Positions 17,744 through 24,210 of a DNA stretch of 64,000 nucleotides are shown piece after piece. Within the stretch, counting starts at the first letter, position 1, and the number at the start of each line of letters is the position of its first letter. Below the pieces are notes generated by a model that had not been told where the DNA came from, did not search any database, and saw only the letters and a list, made by a program, of their open reading frames with translations. Source of the stretch: Chitinophaga arvensicola (GTDB lineage: Bacteria; Bacteroidota; Bacteroidia; Chitinophagales; Chitinophagaceae); assembly GCF_900110835.1 (NCBI RefSeq), contig NZ_FOJG01000002.1:186001-250000 (forward strand), read 5' to 3'. The translations under genes and the position numbers were made by a program.

Positions 17744-18238
17744 CTAAGGTTCGCTGATCCGCAAAGATCTGCTATAGGTTTTATATAAATCAAACAGTGC
17801 GATAATTTCATCGGGTCCTTTGGAGAGCTTGTCGATAGTGATACGGGAGGAACGACCCTCGGGGAGCGTTAATATGATATTGTGTGTGGTGCTTTCCTGG
17901 TAACTGTTCATTTCATTTGAATAGAACGACCGGGTATCCGTTTCCAGCCGGTAAGCAGCTATTTCGTCCCAGGTATGAAACTGCTGTTGACCACCATCAG
18001 AAAATGTGAGGCCTTCTTTGCTTAATGTCAGGTACTGGTGTTGTTTGAAAATCTGGATAAAAGCGGTGGACGCAAGGGTAACCACCAGCAGGGTAAGAAT
18101 AGCTCCTGACATAAAGGTGCGCCCTGTTGCCATCATATACATTCCCGGAAAGAGGGTAGTGATGGCAACAAGTAACATCAATGGTAAATCCTTTGTCGTT
18201 CTCCTTATTGTAACAGGTTCCATTTTGCTCAAGTTCAT
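17744..18238 (-). CDS. Small membrane protein with PH-like domain, unknown role
   Basis: The 164-residue protein has two adjacent membrane helices (about residues 18-60) followed by a roughly 90-residue beta-rich domain. That layout, with WDEI in the middle and a strand-rich region around HNIILTLPEGR, resembles bacterial PH-like or STM3941-type membrane proteins. An alternative start, MEPVTIRR at 18223, is possible. It is separated by about 150 nt from the permease downstream and stands alone. No catalytic motif is seen and the role is unknown. Confidence 0.55.
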   Translation of the reverse strand: MNLSKMEPVTIRRTTKDLPLMLLVAITTLFPGMYMMATGRTFMSGAILTLLVVTLASTAFIQIFKQHQYLTLSKEGLTFSDGGQQQFHTWDEIAAYRLETDTRSFYSNEMNSYQESTTHNIILTLPEGRSSRITIDKLSKGPDEIIALFDLYKTYSRSLRISEP

Positions 18239-18374
18239 AGCTCCCTGGGTGATGCGGAAATAAAAGCACTGGTGGTCTTATATTCCTGTGGTCATCATGG
18301 TGGCGTGTTACCTCCCGGCTATCCAGCATATAACGGATTAAAAGGTAAAAGGTTACAACGAAAAGGGAGCAATC

Positions 18375-18746
18375 CTAATAAAAGAATTGCTCTAATATAA
18401 TCTCTCCATCTTTAACTTCATATAGCATAATCTGATCAATCTTCACGCGGCCAAATCCTTCCACCATCACATCCATGCCGCGGCCTACTGCAAAATGCTG
18501 ACCGCCAATTACAGCGGGAGTGGTATAAACACCCTGTACCGCCTGGATCTTTTTAACCCAGTCTTCCCCTTTTTTACGGACTGCCGCTTTACCTTCGGCA
18601 TAGCCCAGATAGGGAGAGTGAGGAGGGTCAATGCTTTTCACCTGCTCTGCAAAAAGTTCCTCCTGTATTTCAAACCATTTTTCCTGTCGGGCCAGCTCGT
18701 CAAAGCGTGCGGCTACTTCCTGTACAGTTCGTGTTGCTGAAGTCAT
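18375..18746 (-). CDS. SnoaL/NTF2-like small protein
   Basis: The 123-residue protein has the order typical of NTF2-like/SnoaL proteins: an N-terminal helix (VAARFDELARQEKWFEIQE), a PxxGxAEG-type loop with KAAVRKKGEDW, and C-terminal antiparallel strands with VxVEGFGRVKIDQ and a final EQFFY. These cone-shaped folds bind small hydrophobic ligands or catalyse isomerisations. The gene is the third in an operon after SRPBCC and ArsR genes and starts 6 nt after ArsR ends. All three are presumably co-regulated by the ArsR protein. The substrate is unknown. Confidence 0.7.
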   Translation of the reverse strand: MTSATRTVQEVAARFDELARQEKWFEIQEELFAEQVKSIDPPHSPYLGYAEGKAAVRKKGEDWVKKIQAVQGVYTTPAVIGGQHFAVGRGMDVMVEGFGRVKIDQIMLYEVKDGEIILEQFFY

Positions 18747-18752
18747 AAAAAG

Positions 18753-19076
18753 TTAATTAGACATTTTTTTATTTAATAGCGTTTCCAGCTTTTTCAATTT
18801 CGAGGTCCAGAATTTGTCGAAATAAGAGATCCATTCCTGTAGCTCCCTGAATCCTTCCTGTTTCAATGTGCAATATCTTTCCCTGCCAATATCCCTGATG
18901 GAAATAAATCCTGCCGCATGCAGTATTTTAACATGTTTTGATACGGCAGGGCGGCTCATGTCGAAATTCTCTGCGAGGCTGTTGATCGTCAGACTGTCTT
19001 CTGAGAGCAATCTCAGCATCTCCCGCCGGCTCGGATCGGCGATCACCTGGAAGGTGTCAAGCGTTGGCTGGGCCAT
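18753..19076 (-). CDS. ArsR-family transcriptional repressor
   Basis: The 107-residue protein is a winged helix of the ArsR family: ADPSRREMLRLL at the N-terminus, the recognition region MSRPAVSKHVKIL, and a wing with GRERYCTL. The metal-binding CxCxxC of ArsR/SmtB is absent, so it may respond to something other than metal or act as a constitutive autorepressor, as in ArsR proteins paired with SRPBCC genes. Its start overlaps the end of the SRPBCC gene by 20 nt. Two palindromes at 19515-19559 at the promoter of the operon are probably its operators. Confidence 0.88.
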   Translation of the reverse strand: MAQPTLDTFQVIADPSRREMLRLLSEDSLTINSLAENFDMSRPAVSKHVKILHAAGFISIRDIGRERYCTLKQEGFRELQEWISYFDKFWTSKLKKLETLLNKKMSN

Positions 19077-19509
19077 GTTGCGCTGCTTTTATACGTTCTG
19101 CAATCTTGTGTAAATTCTTCAGCCATCCATCTGTTAATGCAGCGTACATGCTAAGATCTTCCGTTTCCGAAAAACCACTATGCTCCAGGAGGAGTGTGGT
19201 GCCTTCGTCTGCTGTCCGTAATTGCCATACAACTATGGAATCAATCGTGATTTTGCCATCTCCCGGCCCGCATTTCCAGGAATAGGACAGCTTTTTAAAG
19301 GGAATTATTTCCAGGACGCGGCAATAGAAAATACCGTCGAAATTGAGACTGGGAACCGGGTTGGTGCGAAATTGAAAATCATATCCTATGATGGGCTGAA
19401 AATCATTTTTCATCAGCCATAGTTCCATTAGTTCAACTTTTGTGAGGTATTCCCAGACAATCTCAGGAGGATGAGGAAAGAAATACTGATGACGAATACT
19501 TTGGGCCAT
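19057..19509 (-). CDS. SRPBCC/AHSA1-domain protein
   Basis: The 150-residue protein shows the START/AHSA1 order. An N-terminal strand carries HPPEIVWEYLT, GYDFQFRT sits in a central strand, and PFKKLSYSWKCG precedes long strands with TLLLEHSGF and a C-terminal helix (DGWLKNLHKIAERI). This helix-grip fold encloses hydrophobic ligands. It is the first gene in an operon with an ArsR repressor and a SnoaL-like protein; SRPBCC-ArsR pairs are widespread. Translation begins at 19509, five bases after the inner operator, so repressor binding would block both transcription and early elongation. The ligand is unknown. Confidence 0.82.
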   Translation of the reverse strand: MAQSIRHQYFFPHPPEIVWEYLTKVELMELWLMKNDFQPIIGYDFQFRTNPVPSLNFDGIFYCRVLEIIPFKKLSYSWKCGPGDGKITIDSIVVWQLRTADEGTTLLLEHSGFSETEDLSMYAALTDGWLKNLHKIAERIKAAQHGPANA

Positions 19510-19514
19510 AATGC

Positions 19515-19563
19515 GTAACTTTTAAGTTACTCAAATGTATAGGTAACTTTTGAGTTACCCAAA
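19515..19563 (-). promoter_or_regulatory. Promoter of the SRPBCC-ArsR-SnoaL operon with two operators
   Basis: Read leftward, TTTG (19563-19560) is followed after exactly 20 nt by TACATTTG (19539-19532), the Bacteroidota -33/-7 promoter pattern TTTG and TAnnTTTG. A palindrome with perfect 7-bp arms GGTAACT/AGTTACC (19542-19559) fills the spacer. A second, GTAACTTTTAAGTTAC (19515-19530), covers the predicted transcription start. The centres are 28 bp apart. This arrangement fits autorepression by the ArsR protein encoded in the operon. Confidence 0.75.
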
Positions 19564-19610
19564 TTTTTTTTCCGGATGATTGCTTATGTGAGAGAAATGG
19601 TGGAAGCGGA

Positions 19611-20441
19611 GTGAACGAATTAATCCTTTTTTTAGTTGTTTTTTATATCCTGATGACAGCAGCATGCGTATATCCTTTCCGTTTAGCTTCGTATCTTACA
19701 GGCTATCCGGAAAAAGAAGTAATCATGGAAGCGTACCTGGAGCGATTGGTAAACCTGCCATTACCACTACTTTTATGCCTGTTGCTGCTGCAAAACCTGC
19801 TTGTTTTTGCTGGTGCATTGCTGGCAGGATATGCCATGAGAAAATGGTATCATGTGCCCATACAGCGCGTTACTGTAGCTGCGTGGAAAATAGGGCTGCT
19901 GACGGTGCTGATCAATACGGTTATTACGATAGCCGGTGCATTGTTGTGGAAGCATGGATATATCCGGATGACTTATACCTCCGGGCCGGTGATAGTTGGA
20001 GATACCCTTATTCTTTTTTTTGCGATGGATATGCTGATGTATGTGTTCCATTATGTAATTCATCATACTTTCCTTTATCGTGCGGTACATGCACTGCATC
20101 ACGAAGCGGTAAACCCCACGCCAATAGATCTTTTTGTATTGCATCCTGTTGAAACGGCCGGATTTGGGATATTGTGGTTGTTAATACTATGGTCGGGGAC
20201 TTACAATATATGGAGCATTATTATTTACCTGGTGTTGAATGTGATTTTTGGTGTGGCAGGGCATCTGGGATTTGAACCCTTGCAGTCATATCCCAGGTTG
20301 AACAGGTGGGCCGGTTTGATATTGGGCACATCCGCATTTCATCATGCACACCACCGCGATGTTCATGGCAACTTTGGATTTTATACCAGTTTGTGGGATC
20401 GTCTTTTTCATACTTACTTACCTGTTGACCGGGAAAAATGA
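19611..20441 (+). CDS. Sterol desaturase / fatty acid hydroxylase family membrane protein
   Basis: The product is 276 residues from a GTG start, since no ATG is available at the beginning of the frame. It has several membrane helices and the three histidine clusters of the fatty-acid-hydroxylase superfamily: HYVIHH, HALHH and a final HHAHH. These histidines hold a di-iron centre that activates O2 to hydroxylate or desaturate a lipid. No redox partner gene lies next to it. It is divergent from the SRPBCC operon, about 100 nt away, but no shared control is visible apart from the operators on the other side. A different family member lies at 34024. The substrate is unknown. Confidence 0.82.
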   Translation: MNELILFLVVFYILMTAACVYPFRLASYLTGYPEKEVIMEAYLERLVNLPLPLLLCLLLLQNLLVFAGALLAGYAMRKWYHVPIQRVTVAAWKIGLLTVLINTVITIAGALLWKHGYIRMTYTSGPVIVGDTLILFFAMDMLMYVFHYVIHHTFLYRAVHALHHEAVNPTPIDLFVLHPVETAGFGILWLLILWSGTYNIWSIIIYLVLNVIFGVAGHLGFEPLQSYPRLNRWAGLILGTSAFHHAHHRDVHGNFGFYTSLWDRLFHTYLPVDREK

Positions 20442-20754
20442 CAGCATCATACTTATTTTACGCAAACCTATTCCCCATAGCACTATTGTAAAAAAATATT
20501 TGACGCCCGGACGTTTTCCGGTCGCAAAAAAACAAATATGCGTTTCATAAAAAAATCCAGCTGGCAGTGATATAAATATCACAGTAAAACAATAAATATC
20601 ATCATGGAGAATATTTGATTCGCTCCCCGCATCAGTGCTGGAATACGCGCTATTGGTTGCTGACTTACCACCGCCTTATTACGCTTGAAACCACAGATGG
20701 TTCAACAAAAAGACTTTTTTCCCTGTTAGTAGCAATACTAAAACAGGTAATACG
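20442..20754. other. 313-nt intergenic stretch before the bicupin gene
   Basis: No gene is seen here. The stretch contains a small hairpin near 20508-20522 (CCGGA/TCCGG) and the palindrome at 20567-20582. It also contains a near -7 match (AATATTTG) around 20611-20618. It most likely holds the end of the desaturase transcript and the promoter of the bicupin gene. Confidence 0.5.
20567..20582. promoter_or_regulatory. Palindrome upstream of the bicupin gene
   Basis: The arms GTGATAT and ATATCAC are perfect and are separated by AA. The site is about 170 nt before the bicupin start and could bind a dimeric regulator. The distance to the gene leaves its target uncertain. Confidence 0.35.
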
Positions 20755-21786
20755 ATGGAGAAAGCGTCCTTAAGTTTTAAATACCAACTGGAGAAAAAAG
20801 AGCCAAGAACCGGTCCTGGCGGAATTACCCGTGGTGCTTCTGTGAGGGAATTTCCTGCTTCGGCAGGACTGGCAGGCGTGAGCATGCGGCTGGAGCCCGG
20901 AGCCATGCGGGAATTACACTGGCATGCCAACGCCGCAGAATGGGCCTATGTCGTGGAAGGGAATATGCGTACCACCGTGGTACATCCCGATGGCAAAACT
21001 TACGTGGATCTCTTCCAGCCGGGTGATGTGTGGTATTTCCCCCGGGGCTACGGGCATGCGCTGCAATGTGTAGGTCCGCAGCCTTGTCACTTTATCCTGA
21101 TTTTTGATAACGGCGATTTTTCGGAAGATCATACTTTTAGCGTCACCGACTTTATTTCCTGTGTGCCTGCGGCCATTGTTGCGCAAAATCTGGGAATCAC
21201 AGCGGGGGAAGTGGCGCAGCTGCCTAAGGGCGAAGTCTATTTTGCCAACAGTGTAATACCGGATGTCCGTTCCGGGATTGCACTGGAAACTACCGATGCT
21301 ACGCTCATTTCCCAGCATCGCTATCCATTGGAAGCACAACAGCCGAAACTGTTTCCCGGTGGAGGTACACAAAAGCTGGTAACGCAAAAGGAATTCCCGA
21401 TTGCACGTACAATCACCGGCAGCATTTTGGAAATTGCACCAGGCGGTCTCCGGGAGTTACACTGGCATCCAAATGGCGATGAATGGCAATATTATTTACA
21501 GGGGACCGCTGAGATGGGCGTTTTCCTGGCAGAACATCAGTTTGTGGTAGACCAGTTTGAAAAAGGAGATATCGGCTATGCACCAATGGGTGCAGGGCAT
21601 TATATAAAGAATACGGGAACGGATACACTAAAAATTCTGATCGGTTTTAACAGCGGACAGTACGAAGCCATAGATCTCAGTATGTGGTTGAGCGGAAATC
21701 CTAAAGATCTGCTCCAGGGAAATTTTAAGGTAGATGCCGCCCTGGTAGATAAGTTCCCGGGGCACGACCGGGTTATCATACCATAA
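20755..21786 (+). CDS. Bicupin of the oxalate decarboxylase/oxidase family
   Basis: The 343-residue protein has two cupin domains, each with a Mn-binding set. The first has H55, H57, E62 and H101 (ELHWHANAAEW, then GYGHA). The second has H236, H238, E243 and H282 (ELHWHPNGDEW, then GAGHY). In oxalate decarboxylase a flexible lid carrying S-E-N-S supplies the catalytic glutamate. Here the matching segment is FSEDHTF, with E124 kept but N and S replaced by D and H. The protein has no signal peptide, so it is probably cytosolic. The general reaction would be oxalate to formate and CO2, but the altered lid may shift the balance or substrate. No formate or oxalyl-CoA genes are adjacent. Confidence 0.8.
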   Translation: MEKASLSFKYQLEKKEPRTGPGGITRGASVREFPASAGLAGVSMRLEPGAMRELHWHANAAEWAYVVEGNMRTTVVHPDGKTYVDLFQPGDVWYFPRGYGHALQCVGPQPCHFILIFDNGDFSEDHTFSVTDFISCVPAAIVAQNLGITAGEVAQLPKGEVYFANSVIPDVRSGIALETTDATLISQHRYPLEAQQPKLFPGGGTQKLVTQKEFPIARTITGSILEIAPGGLRELHWHPNGDEWQYYLQGTAEMGVFLAEHQFVVDQFEKGDIGYAPMGAGHYIKNTGTDTLKILIGFNSGQYEAIDLSMWLSGNPKDLLQGNFKVDAALVDKFPGHDRVIIP

Positions 21787-21863
21787 AAAAGAGGGTAATA
21801 AAAATCAGGTGCCTGAAACCGGAATAAATTCAAATTTGTAAATTGCGTTCATAAGTATAAGTT

Positions 21864-22301
21864 ATGAAACATCAGATTGAATCAGTAGAGGAAGCAGCAT
21901 ATCCGGAAATAGTAGCGGTATGGGAAGCTTCCGTAACAGCCACACATGATTTTTTAACACCGGAGGATATTGCATTTTTCAAACCACTCATCCTTAATGA
22001 ATATTTGAAGGCAGTGGAACTTTCTTGCATCAAGGACAGTGATGGACACATCATTGGCTTTATGGGAATCGCGGAACGGAAGGTAGAAATGTTGTTTATT
22101 CATCCGGAATCAAGGGGGATGGGTATCGGTAAAACACTGCTGGGATATGCTATCCGGGAGAAAGGAGTTAACGCAGTAGATGTAAATGAGCAGAATCCGC
22201 AGGCGGTTGGCTTTTATCTGCACGCCGGCTTTAAAGTGGTATCCCGGTCGGCTACCGATGGCATGGGAAAACCATTCCCGATATTGTCGATGGAATTATG
22301 A
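21864..22301 (+). CDS. GNAT-family N-acetyltransferase
   Basis: The 145-residue protein shows the GNAT fold: an N-terminal helix pair (EEAAYPEIVAVWEASV), a central strand with IGFMGI, then the acetyl-CoA loop in LFIHPESRGMGIGKTLL (R/Q-x-x-G-x-G/A pattern) and NPQAVGFYLHAGFKVV before the last strands. It is about the size of YjaB-type enzymes. It transfers acetyl from acetyl-CoA to an amine of unknown identity. It lies 77 nt after the bicupin, on the same strand and before a shared terminator, so the two could be co-transcribed. Confidence 0.82.
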   Translation: MKHQIESVEEAAYPEIVAVWEASVTATHDFLTPEDIAFFKPLILNEYLKAVELSCIKDSDGHIIGFMGIAERKVEMLFIHPESRGMGIGKTLLGYAIREKGVNAVDVNEQNPQAVGFYLHAGFKVVSRSATDGMGKPFPILSMEL

Positions 22302-22309
22302 TCTTAATA

Positions 22310-22344
22310 AAAAAGGGGAATAACAGCACGTTATTCCCCTTTTT
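22310..22344. terminator. Bidirectional terminator
   Basis: Arms AAAAAGGGGAATAAC (22310-22324) and GTTATTCCCCTTTTT (22330-22344) are fully complementary with a 5-nt loop. The A and T tracts at both ends fit termination of the rightward GNAT gene and the leftward SH3-domain gene. Confidence 0.85.
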
Positions 22345-22362
22345 GTATTCAACTGTTTGTTG

Positions 22363-22788
22363 TTATTCTATGGGTTGCAGGTACTGTGCGTAAGCATAGC
22401 CTTCTGCGCCGCTATCAGTGCGGATGAGCCACCACTGATCGCTTTGTTTGCTGATCAACGTAACGGTAGCGCCATGTGCTGCTTTACCTACAATGGGTTG
22501 ATCTGTGCCCGGACCCTGACGCACGTTCAGGTTGGAAGATTCTGTAACGACTTTCAATTTCGCACCTTCAACGGCGGTCGCTACATTGATATTCATCACC
22601 ACATCTCCTGTCAGGAAATTTGGATCTATCTTTCCATAGATATCCCATAACTGATCTTTTACAGCACCGCTTGGAGCAATGCCGTCAATATGCAATACTC
22701 CATCCAGTTCACTTACTTTCAGATCAGTAGTGTTGGCTTCAGTAGCCGCGTCAATAAGCTCCTTGTATTTATCCTGTAATGCTGCCAT
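22363..22788 (-). CDS. Small protein with BON-like N-terminus and bacterial SH3 domain
   Basis: The 141-residue protein has an N-terminal region of about 70 residues with the pattern KVSELDGVLHIDGIAPSG and KDQLWDIYGKID, which resembles a single BON-like unit. A C-terminal bacterial SH3 domain (about 80-140) contains NLNVRQGPGTDQPIVG and a closing GYAYAQYL. No signal peptide is visible, which is unusual because SH3b domains normally act outside the cytoplasm. The gene follows a BON-domain lipoprotein on the same strand, 25 nt downstream, so the two probably form an envelope-stress pair. Ligands might be glycan or peptide. Confidence 0.7.
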   Translation of the reverse strand: MAALQDKYKELIDAATEANTTDLKVSELDGVLHIDGIAPSGAVKDQLWDIYGKIDPNFLTGDVVMNINVATAVEGAKLKVVTESSNLNVRQGPGTDQPIVGKAAHGATVTLISKQSDQWWLIRTDSGAEGYAYAQYLQPIE

Positions 22789-22813
22789 GATTGTGAAGTT
22801 TTAGAGAAAAAGA

Positions 22814-23311
22814 TTATTTAACTTTTAAACCGGAAGCGTCTACTTTCTTAGGCTTCAAGGCGTCCAGCGCTATTTTCAATTTCTTCCAACGATCAGCTTT
22901 CTGTTCACCGGTGATGATGATAACACCATCTTTAACATCCGCCTGGATACCGGGGAAGTCTTTTACGATAGATGCAACAGAAGTTTTTAACGCATCATCA
23001 GCAGTTACTTCAGGAGTAGGCGCGGGTGGAGGAGGAGGCGGTGTTACCGTAACATTGTTAACAACACTTTTCACTCCCTGGTTCAATTTTACAGCAGCTT
23101 CAGCCGCATCTTTGTCGGCCTGTGACGCTACCGCTCCGGAAAGAGTGACTACTCCGTCTTTCACATCTGCACTAACACCGGGAGTGGACTGTAAGGCCGT
23201 GGTAACAGCAGCCTGGATGTCCGCATCTTTGGGCTTGCTTTTGCAGGATACCATAAACAGGATTCCCATAGAAAGGATCAGGGTGCTTAGGAGTTTCAGT
23301 TTCATAGTCAT
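22814..23311 (-). CDS. Lipoprotein with two BON domains
   Basis: The 165-residue protein has a signal peptide with lipobox MVSC, so it is lipidated near residue 23. It carries two BON domains (about 28-90 and 105-165), each with the V-x-D-G-V-V/I-x-L/I-x-G pattern (SADVKDGVVTLSGAV and QADVKDGVIIITGE). A proline-rich linker separates them. BON domains bind phospholipid membranes and are found in osmotic-shock proteins such as OsmY. The start may be the second methionine at 23305. It probably shares a transcript with the SH3 protein downstream. Confidence 0.85.
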   Translation of the reverse strand: MTMKLKLLSTLILSMGILFMVSCKSKPKDADIQAAVTTALQSTPGVSADVKDGVVTLSGAVASQADKDAAEAAVKLNQGVKSVVNNVTVTPPPPPPAPTPEVTADDALKTSVASIVKDFPGIQADVKDGVIIITGEQKADRWKKLKIALDALKPKKVDASGLKVK

Positions 23312-23390
23312 ACTGAGGTTTTAATGATGAAAAAATACTTTCTTAAGTTAAGTATCTTTTTCCACCTGGCAATCAGGATCAAAGAGTTGT

Positions 23391-23927
23391 TTATTTTTTA
23401 ATAAACACCACCCGCGCTTTTATGCTATAAGGGACGTTAGTTAAGGGAAGAGGTAAACTAAGAAGAGACGCCGGCGTTGTCATCTGCTGATCACTCACTT
23501 CTTCAAATTCCCAGGATTCCAATGTTTGACGTTGCGCATCGAGCAACACCATTTTTTTTGTACCGGCATGATATTCCCAGAAGCCAGCCACTGTTTTATA
23601 CTTGGGCTGGAAAGGCACCTGGAGCGGCCCTGTGGTCACTGTGCCACTACCCATGCCCGGTAACCATTTGGCCGGGATATTAACCGGTCGCGTTGTTGTT
23701 TCCGGTATTACCATTCGTGTAAAGGAGCCGGTACGATTACTATTTAATACATAGTTGAATTTGCCGGCAGCCCTGATACTGTCCACATTAATGTACTCCC
23801 AGTTTCCGTTGGAATAGAACTGCACAACGCTTTGCCATGACCCGGCAAGCTGAGGAGAATTCTTTTCTTTTTTGCAGGAAAAACAAATAGCTGCTATTAA
23901 TAACAGCAACGACAATCGGTACATCAT
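23391..23927 (-). CDS. Lipoprotein of unknown function
   Basis: The 178-residue protein starts with a short signal and lipobox ICFSCKK, with the lipidated cysteine near residue 18. The rest is beta-rich with the pattern LAGSWQSVVQFYSNG near the N-terminus, similar to lipocalin-like proteins that open with a G-x-W strand. That similarity is weak and I do not assign a family. The second methionine (23924) is an equally good start. It stands alone, with the large SusC-type operon divergent on its right. Confidence 0.6.
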   Translation of the reverse strand: MMYRLSLLLLIAAICFSCKKEKNSPQLAGSWQSVVQFYSNGNWEYINVDSIRAAGKFNYVLNSNRTGSFTRMVIPETTTRPVNIPAKWLPGMGSGTVTTGPLQVPFQPKYKTVAGFWEYHAGTKKMVLLDAQRQTLESWEFEEVSDQQMTTPASLLSLPLPLTNVPYSIKARVVFIKK

Positions 23928-24210
23928 ACAGGCAAGGGAGTTTTTTCAGTTTGCAAGTTTAATATTTCAACGCAATTCTTTCATCGTTTTTTTCAGCAGG
24001 AGAAGAAAAATTATTTTTTTATCTCTCTTTATGGAATTTGTTTTAAACCGGCATCATGCGGGAAATGAACAAATCATTTTGAGGTGCAGGTAGATAAGTA
24101 TGTGTCGTAATTATTTTATTATCAATCAAATTCAGATATAAAGATACCGCTATGAAATATTCATCCACAGGTTAAAGCGCGCTTTAGATACTTTAGAAAT
24201 ATACCTTATA

